From contig NZ_CP030771.1 of the NCBI RefSeq assembly GCF_006088715.1, forward strand, positions 2,852,001-2,916,000: 64,000 nt of DNA, in the 5' to 3' direction. Each line of letters begins with the position of its first letter. Position 1 is the stretch's first letter. The translations under genes and the position numbers were made by a program. Shown one piece after another: positions 1-9,259 of the stretch. The notes beneath the pieces were generated by a model. It was not told the DNA's origin, made no database searches, and saw only the letters and a program-made list of their open reading frames with translations. This stretch comes from Streptomyces sp. YIM 121038. Lineage in GTDB: Bacteria > Actinomycetota > Actinomycetes > Streptomycetales > Streptomycetaceae.

Positions 1-796
1 AGGGCGCGGTGTCGCCGGTGCGCTGGTGCGGCACCCAGACGCCGCCGGGCGGGGTGTCCTGATAGCCCGTGCCGTACGCGTCCCCGCCGTAGGGCGCGTA
101 GGCGGCCTTGTCGGCGTAGGCGTCGTAGCTCGGCTGGGCGCCGTAGGTCTGCGGGCCGATGTACGGGTCGGAGTAGGCGGCGTACCGCTGCTCCCCCGTG
201 TCGCCGTAGGCGAAGTGCAGGGGGTCCTGCTGGGCCGGTGCGCCCTGCTGGTCGTACGGGGCGTAGGCGTCGAAGGCGTAGCCGTCGCCGGTGGCGGGCG
301 GGGGCTGCGGGGCGTCGCCGTAGACGCCGTACTGGCCGGTGTCGTCGGGCATCGGCTCGGGTGCGTACACGCCGGGGCCCGCGGTCTGCACCTCCATCAT
401 GGCCGTCGACTCCAGCGCGTCCGGCTCGGCGGAGGGCTCGGGGCCCGCGGCGTCCGCCTCGTACTCCAGCTCGGAGACCTGGAGCGTCGGCTGGGCCGCG
501 GCGGCGCCGGAGCCCGCCCTGCGGCGCTTGCTCGCGCCGGGCCTGCCGCCGACCGCCCAGCCGCTCGCGAAGCCGCGGCGGAACGACAGCGTCACATAGG
601 TCTGCCCGACGGCGAAGGCGACGGCGCCCGCGGCGATCACGAGCACCGACGACATCAGCACGCCGACGACCACGCCGAGGAAGCCGACGAACGCGAGGAC
701 CCGCCAGCGCAGCCGCGCCTTGTACTGCAACAGCACCTCGCCGAGCAGCCACAGCGCGACCGCGCCGAACGCGCAGTAGAGGACCGTCAAGCCCAT
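1..796 (-). CDS. Tyr/Pro-rich membrane protein, partial (C-terminus beyond window)
   Basis: Not assigned to a named family. About 265 codons are visible from the ATG at 796; the end lies left of the window. Two hydrophobic stretches (about residues 3-23 and 33-70) suggest a small N-terminal membrane anchor. A long hydrophilic tail follows, rich in Tyr, Pro, Ala, Asp and Gln, with recurring short Tyr-containing blocks, probably disordered and cytoplasmic. A purine-rich ribosome site (GGGGAGAGGGG) lies just upstream. It starts 42 nt after the metF stop on the same strand, so readthrough from metF is possible. Function unknown. The reading frame is well supported by third-position GC. Confidence 0.75.
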   Translation of the reverse strand, partial: MGLTVLYCAFGAVALWLLGEVLLQYKARLRWRVLAFVGFLGVVVGVLMSSVLVIAAGAVAFAVGQTYVTLSFRRGFASGWAVGGRPGASKRRRAGSGAAAAQPTLQVSELEYEADAAGPEPSAEPDALESTAMMEVQTAGPGVYAPEPMPDDTGQYGVYGDAPQPPPATGDGYAFDAYAPYDQQGAPAQQDPLHFAYGDTGEQRYAAYSDPYIGPQTYGAQPSYDAYADKAAYAPYGGDAYGTGYQDTPPGGVWVPHQRTGDTAP

Positions 797-838
797 GTAC
801 GCCCCTCTCCCCTGCGGTCGCCGCGCGGGTACGACCGG

Positions 839-1759
839 TCAGGCCTGCTGGTGGTGCAGGCCCAGGTTCTCGTAGATCTCCAGTGTCGCCGTGGAGTTGT
901 TCAGCGTGATGAAGTGCAGCCCCGGGACGCCCTCGGCGAGGAGCCGCGCGCAGAACTCCGTCGCGAACTCGATACCAATGGAGCGTACAGCGGCGGGATC
1001 GTCCTGCGCCGAGAGGATCCGCTCTTTGAGCGCGGGCGGGAAGTCCGCGTTGCTGAGCTGCGGCAGTCGCTCCAGCTGGCGCACGTTCGTGACCGGCATG
1101 ATCTCGGGGATGATCGGCGTCTCGCAGCCCGCCGCGGCGACGCGGTCGCGCAGCCGCAGGTATTCCTCGGGGTGGAAGAACATCTGCGTGATCGCGTAGT
1201 CCGCGCCCGCGCGGCACTTGTCGACGAAGTGCCGGACGTCGGAGTCCCAGTCGGTCGAGCGCGGGTGCATCGCGGGAAAGGCCGCCACGCCCACGCAGAA
1301 GTCGCCGGACTCCTTGATGAGCTGGACCAGTTCGGCGGCGTAGGTAAGCCCTTCGGGGTGTTTGCCCCATTCGCCCATCGGGTCGCCGGGCGGGTCGCCG
1401 CGCAGCGCGAGCATGTTGCGGATCCCCGCGTCCGCGTACTGCCCGATGATGTTGCGCAGCTCGGCGACCGAGTGGTCGACGGCGGTGAGGTGGGCGACCG
1501 GGGTGAGCGTCGAGTCGGCGACGATCTGCTGGGTCTCCTTGACCGTGCCCGCGCGCGTGGAGCCGCCGGCTCCGTACGTCACGGACACGAAGCTCGGCGC
1601 GACCGCCTCGACCCTGCGCAGCGAGTTCCACAGGTTCCGCTCGCCCTTGGGGGTCTTCGGCGCAGAGAACTCGAAGGAGTACGTGGTCTTGCCGGTCGCG
1701 AGCATGTCGCGCACGGTGCGTGCGCGGTCCGTCCTGGTGGAAGCAGTGCCTAGGGCCAT
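839..1759 (-). CDS. metF: 5,10-methylenetetrahydrofolate reductase
   Basis: Reduces 5,10-methylene-THF to 5-methyl-THF with NAD(P)H and FAD, supplying methyl groups to methionine synthase; cytosolic TIM barrel. The protein is 306 aa, normal for bacterial MetF. Visible family motifs are the [10 protein letters not shown] start of the barrel (Glu30, matching the catalytic Glu28 of E. coli), VTYGAGGST near 60-68, ALRGDPPGD (Asp121, matching FAD-contacting Asp120) and ITQMFF near 189-194. The ATG at 1759 lies 6 nt after a TAACCT -10 box, so the mRNA is probably leaderless. A strong inverted repeat lies further upstream. Confidence 0.95.
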   Translation of the reverse strand: MALGTASTRTDRARTVRDMLATGKTTYSFEFSAPKTPKGERNLWNSLRRVEAVAPSFVSVTYGAGGSTRAGTVKETQQIVADSTLTPVAHLTAVDHSVAELRNIIGQYADAGIRNMLALRGDPPGDPMGEWGKHPEGLTYAAELVQLIKESGDFCVGVAAFPAMHPRSTDWDSDVRHFVDKCRAGADYAITQMFFHPEEYLRLRDRVAAAGCETPIIPEIMPVTNVRQLERLPQLSNADFPPALKERILSAQDDPAAVRSIGIEFATEFCARLLAEGVPGLHFITLNNSTATLEIYENLGLHHQQA

Positions 1760-1765
1760 ACCGGC

Positions 1766-1794
1766 AGGTTAGCCAGGCCGCGCCGGTCACCCAA
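1766..1794 (-). promoter_or_regulatory. metF promoter (-35 TTGGGT, -10 TAACCT)
   Basis: On the minus strand TTGGGT (1794-1789) and TAACCT (1771-1766) are separated by exactly 17 bp. The -10 hexamer ends 6 nt before the metF ATG, so transcription should start at or next to the A of the start codon. This is inferred from sequence geometry. Confidence 0.6.
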
Positions 1795-1823
1795 CCAAAG
1801 GCAGGTGATATGTCCATTTGGTC

Positions 1824-1857
1824 AGCTTGTTGTCCGCCCATCGGACACCCACAAGCT
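1824..1857. promoter_or_regulatory. 13-bp-arm inverted repeat upstream of metF
   Basis: AGCTTGT (1824-1830) pairs with ACAAGCT (1851-1857). Next to it TGTCCG (1831-1836) pairs with CGGACA (1842-1847). The loop is 5 nt and there is a 3-nt bulge. It is centred about 80 bp upstream of the predicted metF start, which suits an activator or repressor site better than a leader RNA. It does not match the SAM-IV aptamer seen elsewhere in this window. Confidence 0.5.
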
Positions 1858-2025
1858 ATTGATCAGACGGGTGTACGTACATATTGATGCGACCGGGGTA
1901 CCCCTCGGGCCTCGTGCCCCCGTCGTATGCCACGGCCACGAGCACCGCCGCCCCAGGCGCGGCACGGCCACAAGCGCCGACGCCCCGCGCACGCCGCGGC
2001 CGTGGCCGCGGGCGCCGTCGTCCCG

Positions 2026-2688
2026 TCAGACGGTACGCAGCCGCTCGGCGAAGTCCGCCGCGGCGGCGCCGGGGTCGTCCGCCTCCGTGATCGCGCGCAC
2101 GACGACCACCCGACGGGCGCCCGCTTCGAGCACTTCGTCCAGATTTGCCGCGTCGATGCCGCCGATCGCGAACCAGGGGCGGTCCGTGCCGAGCCCGGCC
2201 GTGTGGCGCACCAGGTCCAGGCCCGGTGCGTGGCGGCCCGGCTTCGTGGGCGTCGGCCAGCACGGTCCTGTGCAGAAGTAGTCCACGCCCTCCTGGGCGG
2301 CGGCCGCGGCGGCCTCCTCCTCGGCGTGCGTGGAGCGGCCGACGAGGACGTCCGCGCCGAGGATCGCGCGGGCCGCGGGCACCGGCAGGTCGCCCTGGCC
2401 CAGGTGCAGCACGTCGGAGCCGATGGCGTGCGCCACGTCCGCGCGGTCGTTGACCGCGAGGAGCTTGCCGTGGCGGCGGCAGGCGTCGGCGAAGACCTGG
2501 AGGTGCTCCAGCTCCTCCGCGGCCTCCATGCCCTTGTCGCGCAGCTGCACGATGTCGACGCCGCACGCCAGGACGGCGTCCAGGAACTGCGGGAGGTCCC
2601 CCTGGCGCCTGCGCGCGTCCACGCACAGATAGAGCCGTGCGTCCGCGAGCCGGGCGCGTGCGGAGCCGCCCGCCGTGTCGGTGGCCAT
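2026..2688 (-). CDS. thiE: thiamine-phosphate synthase
   Basis: Couples hydroxymethylpyrimidine diphosphate with thiazole phosphate to give thiamine monophosphate. The 220-aa TIM-barrel protein carries VQLRDKGM (47-54), the NDRAD metal/pyrophosphate motif (80-84), HLGQGD (95-100), a GPxxxTxTKP-type loop (about 141-150) and AIGGI near the phosphate-binding end. It lies apart from thiOSG on the opposite strand, and I see no riboswitch in front of it, so its control may differ from that operon. Confidence 0.93.
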   Translation of the reverse strand: MATDTAGGSARARLADARLYLCVDARRRQGDLPQFLDAVLACGVDIVQLRDKGMEAAEELEHLQVFADACRRHGKLLAVNDRADVAHAIGSDVLHLGQGDLPVPAARAILGADVLVGRSTHAEEEAAAAAAQEGVDYFCTGPCWPTPTKPGRHAPGLDLVRHTAGLGTDRPWFAIGGIDAANLDEVLEAGARRVVVVRAITEADDPGAAAADFAERLRTV

Positions 2689-2710
2689 GGAGCGTTCCCC
2701 CCGATGTCGG

Positions 2711-2749
2711 TGGCGTACGGGCCGGGCGGCTGCCCCGGCCCGTACGCCA
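2711..2749 (-). terminator. hairpin terminator after the Rv2175c-like gene
   Basis: Sixteen-bp perfect stem (2711-2726 with 2734-2749) and a 7-nt loop, 14 nt past the stop of the minus-strand gene that ends at 2763. There is no T-run, as usual for GC-rich Streptomyces terminators. It also separates that gene from thiE. Confidence 0.65.
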
Positions 2750-2762
2750 GATGGTTGTCAGG

Positions 2763-3128
2763 TCAGACGGCGAGCGCCTGCGCGCGGCGCTTCACCTCCG
2801 TGCCGCGATTCTCGCTCAGGGCCTGCGCGGGCGTGCCGGGCAGGGTCGGGTCGGGGGTGAAGAGCCACTCGAGCGCCTCTTCGTCGGAGAAACCGTCGTC
2901 CCGCAGGAGCGTCAGCGTTCCGGACAGGCCCTTGACGACTTTGTCGCCGTCGATGAAGGCCGCCGGAACCTGAAGCGTCCTGTTCTCACCGCGGCGCACG
3001 GCGATCAGCTGGCCCTCCTTGACCAGCTGCCGCACGCGCGTCACCTCGATGTCGAGCATCTCTGCGATGTCGGGGAGGTGGAGCCAGGCGGGGACGAGAG
3101 CATCGGTCTTTGCGTCAATCTCGGTCAC
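2763..3128 (-). CDS. Rv2175c family DNA-binding protein
   Basis: A 121-aa protein. Residues about 14-60 form a MerR/excisionase-like winged helix (PAWLHLPDIAEMLDI, then TRVRQLVKEGQLIAVRRGE). The remainder (LSGTLTLLRDDGFSDEEALEWLF) matches the C-terminal region of the actinobacterial Rv2175c family. In Mycobacterium that protein binds DNA and is a Ser/Thr kinase substrate; it is inference that this copy is controlled likewise, though a PASTA kinase gene lies 4 kb away. The ATG at 3128 is the natural start. Confidence 0.8.
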   Translation of the reverse strand: MTEIDAKTDALVPAWLHLPDIAEMLDIEVTRVRQLVKEGQLIAVRRGENRTLQVPAAFIDGDKVVKGLSGTLTLLRDDGFSDEEALEWLFTPDPTLPGTPAQALSENRGTEVKRRAQALAV

Positions 3129-3242
3129 GGATCAAGCGTGCCACCTCCGGCCGGGGGCCGGTAGCGGGGGGCCGGGGCTTCGCGCCCCGGGCCCGTGTGC
3201 TGGGGCGCTCCGGCGTGAGCCGCGTCGCCGCGCGCAGGCGCC

Positions 3243-4463
3243 TCAGGAGCGGATCGCCTTCTTCAGCGGGATCGCCGGGTCCGTGACCAACGTCGCGTCC
3301 ATCGGGGTGGCCGCGTCGATCAGCTTCCTCGACTGGGCCAGGTCCCGGGGGCGGCCCACCGCGAGGACGGCCACCAGGGCGCCGTCGCGGAGCCAGCAGG
3401 CCGTCCAGGACGGGGTCGCGGGGTCGCCGCGCCAGATCAGCTCGTCGGCGGCCGCGTGATGGCCCGCGTACTGCACGAAGCGGCCGAACTGCTCGGACCA
3501 GAAGTACGGCACCGGGTCGTACGCCTCCGGGGCCTCGCCGACGATGGCGGCGGCCACCGTGCGCGGTCCCTGCACGGCGTTGTCCCAGTGGTGGACGAGG
3601 AGCCGTTCGCCGTAGCGGCCCGACGGGAAGGACGCGCAGTCGCCGACCGCGTACACGTCGGGCACGGAGGTGCGGAGCCGGTCGTCGCCCACGACCTCGT
3701 GGTGGGTGCCGAGCTCGATGCCGGAACCGGCGAGCCAGGCCGTCGCGGGCCGGGCGCCGATGCCGACGACGACGGCGCCCGCGGGCAGCCTGCTGCCGTC
3801 GTCGAGGAGGACCGAGCCCGGCTCGACGCGCGCCACGCGCGCGTGGGTACGCAGTTCGGCGCCCGCCTCGGCGTACCAGCCGGCCATCGGGGCCGCGACC
3901 TCGGCGGGCAGCGCGCCCGCGAGCGGCCGCCCGGAGGCCTCCACGACGGTCACGGCGCAGCCCGCGTCGCGCGCGGCCGTGGCGAACTCCGCGCCGATCC
4001 AGCCCGCCCCGACGACCACGACGTCGTGCTGCTCGGCGAGCACCGGCCGCAGCCGCTCCGCGTCGTCGAGCGTGCGCAGCAGATGGACCCCGGGCACGCC
4101 GTCCGAGCCGGGCAGGCGGATCGGTTCGGCACCGGTGGCGAGGACCAGGCTCTCGTACCCGACCGGGCCCGCCGCCGTGTCCAGCGCGTGGTCCGCGGGA
4201 CGGACGCCGGTGACCTCCACGCCGAGCCGCAGCTCGATGCCGAGGGCCTCGAAGTCGATGTCGAAGGCCGAGCCCTCGGCCTTGCCGAGCAGCACCGCCT
4301 TGGACAACGGCGGCCTGTCGTACGGCTGGTGCGGCTCCGCGCCGATCAGGGTCACCGGGCCGGTGAACCCCCGTTCGCGCAGCGCCACGGCCGTCTGCAC
4401 CCCGGCCATGCCCGCGCCCACGATGACGACCCGCTGTTCCGCCCGCTTCCGCTCTTCGCTCAC
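3243..4463 (-). CDS. FAD/NAD(P)-dependent oxidoreductase, ferredoxin-reductase type
   Basis: About 406 aa. An FAD-binding GAGMAG (16-21), the PYDRPPLSK segment typical of ferredoxin/rubredoxin reductases, a second nucleotide site (VVGAGWIGAEFA), a VYAVGDCA flavin motif, and a C-terminal reductase domain with FWSEQFG are all visible. It likely passes electrons from NAD(P)H to an unidentified ferredoxin. The frame stays open further upstream, but GTG 4463 is preceded by TACAGT plus 7 nt, a leaderless-promoter geometry, so I chose it. It is divergent from the thi operon. Confidence 0.85.
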   Translation of the reverse strand: MSEERKRAEQRVVIVGAGMAGVQTAVALRERGFTGPVTLIGAEPHQPYDRPPLSKAVLLGKAEGSAFDIDFEALGIELRLGVEVTGVRPADHALDTAAGPVGYESLVLATGAEPIRLPGSDGVPGVHLLRTLDDAERLRPVLAEQHDVVVVGAGWIGAEFATAARDAGCAVTVVEASGRPLAGALPAEVAAPMAGWYAEAGAELRTHARVARVEPGSVLLDDGSRLPAGAVVVGIGARPATAWLAGSGIELGTHHEVVGDDRLRTSVPDVYAVGDCASFPSGRYGERLLVHHWDNAVQGPRTVAAAIVGEAPEAYDPVPYFWSEQFGRFVQYAGHHAAADELIWRGDPATPSWTACWLRDGALVAVLAVGRPRDLAQSRKLIDAATPMDATLVTDPAIPLKKAIRS

Positions 4464-4550
4464 CCGATCAACTGTAGGACGGCCCCCCGCGCCGGAACAC
4501 GACGGGCTTACCGGCCCGGCGGGCGACGGGCTAGGCTGGCCGGTGCAGAG

Positions 4551-4649
4551 CACTCGCGGGAGCCCGGACGACCGGGCTGAGAGGGAGGCTGGGACGGCCT
4601 CCGACCGTACGAACCTGATCCGGGTCATGCCGGCGAAGGGAGGGGCTGG
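4551..4649 (+). promoter_or_regulatory. TPP riboswitch (THI element)
   Basis: The conserved aptamer blocks are present in order: GGGCTGAGAGGG (4574-4585), then ACCTGATCCGGGTCATGCC (about 4613-4631), then GGCGAAGGGAGGGG. The last block is both the 3' strand of the closing helix and the ribosome-binding site for the ATG at 4656. Binding of thiamine diphosphate should therefore hide the Shine-Dalgarno sequence and shut off thiO translation. Established riboswitch family; the mechanism is inferred from the overlap. Confidence 0.93.
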
Positions 4650-4655
4650 ACGCCC

Positions 4656-5899
4656 ATGCGTTCCCATCCGAAACCACCGAACGCGTCCGTTTCCCGTACG
4701 TCACCTTCTCGTACGTCACCACCGTCCGCCGGCCCGGCGGACGTCCTGGTCGTCGGCGGTGGCGTCATCGGTCTCGTCACGGCCTGGCGGGCCGCGCGGC
4801 GCGGCCTGTCCGTCACGGTCGTGGACCCCGAGCCCGGCGGCGGCGCCGCACAGGTCGCGGCGGGCATGCTGGCCGCCGTCACCGAACTGCACCACGGCGA
4901 GCAGACGCTGCTCGGTCTGAACCTGGCCTCCGCCCGGCGCTATCCGGACTTCGCCGCCGAGCTGACGGAGGCGTCCGGCGAGGACATCGGCTACCGAGCC
5001 TGCGGCACGCTGGCCGTCGCGCTCGACTCCGACGACCGCGCCCACCTGCGCGAACTGCACCTCCTCCAGCGGCAGTCGGGCCTGCACCCGGAGTGGCTGA
5101 GCGGCCGCGAGTGCCGTCGCCTCGAACCGATGCTCGCCCCCGGAGTGCGCGGCGGCCTCCGCGTCGACGGCGACCACCAGGTCGACCCGCGCCGGCTCAC
5201 CACCGCCCTCCTGGTGGCGTGCGAGCGGGCCGGAGTGGCCTTCACGCGCGCGTGGGCGGAGCGGCTCGTCGTCGCGCGGGACCGCGCCACCGGCGTCGTC
5301 CTCGCCGACGGCACCACGCTCGGCGCCGGACAGACCGTCCTCGCCGCGGGCAGCCTCAGCGGCCGACTCGCCGGGGTCCCCGACCACGTCCTGCCGCCGG
5401 TGCGGCCCGTGAAGGGCCAGGTCCTGCGGCTCACCGTGCCCGAGCGGTACGCGCCGTTCCTGAGCCGCACCGTGCGCGCCGTCGTCCGCGGCAGCCACGT
5501 CTATCTCGTGCCACGGCTCAGCGGCGAGCTCGTCGTGGGCGCGACCAGCGAGGAACTCGGCTGGGACACCACGGTCACCGCGGGCGGCGTGTACGAGCTC
5601 CTGCGCGACGCCCACGAGCTGGTCCCCGGCATCACCGAGCTGCCGCTCACCGAGACCCGGGCCGGGCTGCGGCCGGGCTCGCCCGACAACGCCCCGCTGC
5701 TCGGGCCCACCGCCCTGCCCGGCCTGCACCTGGCCACCGGCCACTACCGCAACGGCGTGCTCCTGACCCCCGTCACCGGCGACGCCATGGCGCACCTCCT
5801 GACCACCGGCGAACTGCCCGACGAGGCCCGGCCGTTCACGCCGCTGCGCTTCGCCGCGGCCGCCCCCGCCACGCCCAAGGACCTTTCGGAGCTGCCCGT

Positions 5900-5903
<4 letters not shown>
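4656..5903 (+). CDS. thiO: glycine oxidase ThiO (thiazole synthesis)
   Basis: FAD enzyme that oxidises glycine to the imine (dehydroglycine) used by ThiG to make the thiazole of thiamine. 415 aa with an N-terminal dinucleotide fold (VLVVGGGVIGLVTAWRAARRG, here given in family terms: GxGxxG at about 34-39), GGAAQVAAGMLA near the FAD, and a C-terminal TRAGLRPGSPDNAPLLG block. The first 27 residues are Ser/Thr/Pro-rich and not part of the fold. Translation is probably controlled by the TPP riboswitch. Its TGA overlaps the thiS ATG (ATGA). Confidence 0.9.
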
Positions 5904-6920
<1,017 letters not shown>

Positions 6921-6953
6921 GCCGCGGGATCGGTCACAGCTCCGCTGCAGTCT

Positions 6954-6974
6954 GCCCCGGGCGGGGCCCGGGGC
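6954..6974 (+). terminator. terminator of thiOSG
   Basis: GCCCCGGG (6954-6961) and CCCGGGGC (6967-6974) form an 8-bp GC stem with a 5-nt loop 33 nt after the thiG stop. No T-run. Confidence 0.5.
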
Positions 6975-7010
6975 GGCTCCGGCGTCAGTGGCGGCTCGTA
7001 GACTCCCTGC

Positions 7011-9014
7011 GTGGACACGACCCTTAAGGACCCCCTCGTCGGGCAGGTGCTCGACGGGCGGTATCGCGTGGACGGGCGGATCGCGGTCGGCGGGATGGCC
7101 ACGGTCTACCGGGCCGTGGACACCCGCCTCGACCGCGTGCTCGCGCTCAAGGTGATGCACCCGACGCTCGCCGCCGACGCCTCGTTCGTCGAGCGCTTCA
7201 TCCGGGAGGCCAAGTCGGTCGCCCGCCTCGCCCACCCGAACGTGGTCGGGGTCTTCGACCAGGGCACCGACGGCCCGTACGTGTATCTGGCGATGGAGTA
7301 CATCGCGGGCTGCACCCTGCGCGACGTGCTCCGCGAGCGCGGCGCGCTGCGCCCGCGCGCCGCCCTCGACATCCTGGAGCCCGTCCTCGCCGCCCTCGGC
7401 GCCGCCCACCGCGCCGGGTTCGTGCACCGCGACATGAAGCCCGAGAACGTCCTCATAGGGGACGACGGCCGCGTCAAGGTCGCCGACTTCGGCCTCGTCC
7501 GTGCGGTGGACTCGGTCACGAACACCACGGGCACCGTCCTCGGCACGGTGTCGTACCTGGCCCCCGAGCAGATCGAGCAGGGCACGGCCGACACCCGCGT
7601 GGACGTGTACGCGTCCGGGGTCGTCCTGTACGAGATGCTGACCGGCGCCAAGCCGCACTCCGGCGACTCCCCCGCCCAGGTCCTGTTCCAGCACCTGAAC
7701 GAGGACGTGCCGCCCCCGTCCGCGGCCGTGCCGGGCCTCGCCTACGAACTGGACGAGCTGGTCGCGACGGCCACCGCCCGCAACCCCGACCTCCGCCCGT
7801 ACGACGCGGTGGCCCTGCTCGCGCTGCTCCGTGAGGCGCGCTTCGCGCTCACCGACGCGCAGCTGGACACGGTGCCGCCGCTGGCCCGCACCGGGGAGCA
7901 CACCGCCCACGACACCTCCGAGGACCGTACGAGCGTCATCCCGCGCGCGGACCGGGCCGTGCAGCTGCCGCTGCCCGCCACCCGGGACGTCGGCCGCCCG
8001 GAGCAAGCCGGGCAGGACGGGCTCAACCGCACCAGCGTGCTGCGCACCCCGCAGCCCCCGCCGCGCCCCGCCGGGGCACCGGCCGCCCGCCCCGCCTCCG
8101 TCAAGGAGCGCATCCGCCGCCGGCTGCTCGCCCGACGCGGGATAACCGTGGCGATAGCGGCCGTGCTGCTCGTCCTGGGCGTCGGCGCGGGCGTCTGGTA
8201 CATCAACTCCGGCCAGTTCACGACGGTCCCCGCGGTGCTCGCCAAGACCGAGAAGGAGGCCCGTACGCGGCTCGACGACGTCGGGCTCGACGTGCGCAAG
8301 GTCAAGGGCGCGTACAGCGACACCGACAAGCGCGGCACGGTCATCGCCACCGACCCCGACGTCGGCGACCGCATCCGGCAGAACGGCAAGGTCACGCTGA
8401 CCGTCTCGCTCGGCCCGCAGACCGCGAAGGTCCCCGACCTGGAGGGCACGCCGCTCTCCGAGGCGAAGGACAAGCTCGACGACGCCGGGCTCGGCGCCGG
8501 GATGGTCACCAAGACCTTCAGCGAGGACGTGGCCAGGGGCTCCGTGATCAGCACCGATCCGAAGCCCGGCACGGTCCGCAGGGCGGGCACCGCCGTCGCC
8601 CTCCTCGTGAGCAAGGGCAGCCCCATCGACGTGCCCGACGTCGTCGGTGACTCCGAGAGCGACGCGCGCGAGGAGCTCAAAGAGGCGGGCCTCAAGGTGA
8701 GGATCGAGCCGACGCGGGTCTTCTCCGACGAGGACAAGGGCGCCGTGGCCGAGCAGTCCCCCGAGGCGGAGAAGCGGCTCGCCGGGGGCGACACGGTGAC
8801 GCTGACGCTGTCCAAGGGGCCGGAGATGGTGGAGGTCCCCGACGTCGAGGGGATGAAGGTCGGCGAGGCCACGGACAAGCTGAAGGCCGCGGGGTTCGAC
8901 GTCGACGAGGACCGGGGGCTGCTCGGGCTCTTCGGCGACACGGTGAAGGACCAGTCGGTGGACCCGGGGGACGAGGCGCCCAAGGGGTCGACCGTCACCA
9001 TCAAGATCCGCTGA
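7011..9014 (+). CDS. PASTA-domain Ser/Thr protein kinase (PknB type)
   Basis: 667 aa transmembrane kinase. The N-terminal kinase domain (about 12-285) has the glycine loop AVGGMATVYRA, Lys47, HRDMKPEN with catalytic Asp141, DFG (159-161) and an APEQ motif. A linker with likely phospho-Thr sites follows, then one membrane helix (about 375-398). The outside part has four PASTA repeats, which in this family sense muropeptides or lipid II. Likely role: coordinating cell-wall growth. GTG 7011 has no Shine-Dalgarno but lies 6 nt after TAGACT, so the mRNA is probably leaderless. Which of the several Streptomyces PASTA kinases it is cannot be settled here. Confidence 0.93.
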   Translation: MDTTLKDPLVGQVLDGRYRVDGRIAVGGMATVYRAVDTRLDRVLALKVMHPTLAADASFVERFIREAKSVARLAHPNVVGVFDQGTDGPYVYLAMEYIAGCTLRDVLRERGALRPRAALDILEPVLAALGAAHRAGFVHRDMKPENVLIGDDGRVKVADFGLVRAVDSVTNTTGTVLGTVSYLAPEQIEQGTADTRVDVYASGVVLYEMLTGAKPHSGDSPAQVLFQHLNEDVPPPSAAVPGLAYELDELVATATARNPDLRPYDAVALLALLREARFALTDAQLDTVPPLARTGEHTAHDTSEDRTSVIPRADRAVQLPLPATRDVGRPEQAGQDGLNRTSVLRTPQPPPRPAGAPAARPASVKERIRRRLLARRGITVAIAAVLLVLGVGAGVWYINSGQFTTVPAVLAKTEKEARTRLDDVGLDVRKVKGAYSDTDKRGTVIATDPDVGDRIRQNGKVTLTVSLGPQTAKVPDLEGTPLSEAKDKLDDAGLGAGMVTKTFSEDVARGSVISTDPKPGTVRRAGTAVALLVSKGSPIDVPDVVGDSESDAREELKEAGLKVRIEPTRVFSDEDKGAVAEQSPEAEKRLAGGDTVTLTLSKGPEMVEVPDVEGMKVGEATDKLKAAGFDVDEDRGLLGLFGDTVKDQSVDPGDEAPKGSTVTIKIR

Positions 9015-9020
9015 CAGCTG

Positions 9021-9227
9021 CCCTCGCGGGGGCGCCCCTGACCCGCCCCTTCCCGATGCCTGGGGCTCCGCCCCAGACCCCGCTCCTCAAACGCCGGAGG
9101 GGCTGAAATACAGCCGCAACCGGCGACAGTTCCAGCCCGTCCGGCGTTTGAGGACGAGGCGCGAAGCGCCGAAAAGGCGGGGCCCGGGGGCGGCAGCCCC
9201 GGATCGGGAAGGGGCGCCCCGCGAGGG
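9021..9227. repeat. nested long inverted repeat with recurring Streptomyces intergenic motif
   Basis: The whole gap between the kinase and nfo is palindromic at several levels. The outer arms are about 9021-9038 and 9211-9227 (right arm GGGGCGCCCCGCGAGGG). The next pair is GCCCCTTCCCGAT near 9045 with ATCGGGAAGGGGC near 9203. The inner arms are 9085-9105 and 9133-9153 (CGGCGTTTGAGG core). The 9133-9171 segment recurs at 31820-31857 and 60647-60685. It probably acts as a terminator; copies of such motifs are scattered in Streptomyces genomes. Confidence 0.7.
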
Positions 9228-9259
9228 ACCGGTCCCGGCGACGTGCCACCCTGGTTCGA

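Noticed and set aside
26..1753. Plus-strand open frame of 575 codons opposite the membrane protein and metF
   Set aside because: Antisense shadow: composition is repetitive Arg/Gly/Val, and the minus-strand genes have clear motifs and ribosome sites.
1811..1888. Small plus-strand frame MSIWSACCPPIGHPQAIDQT... (25 codons) before metF
   Set aside because: No Shine-Dalgarno, it lies across the inverted repeat, and it faces no gene it could control.
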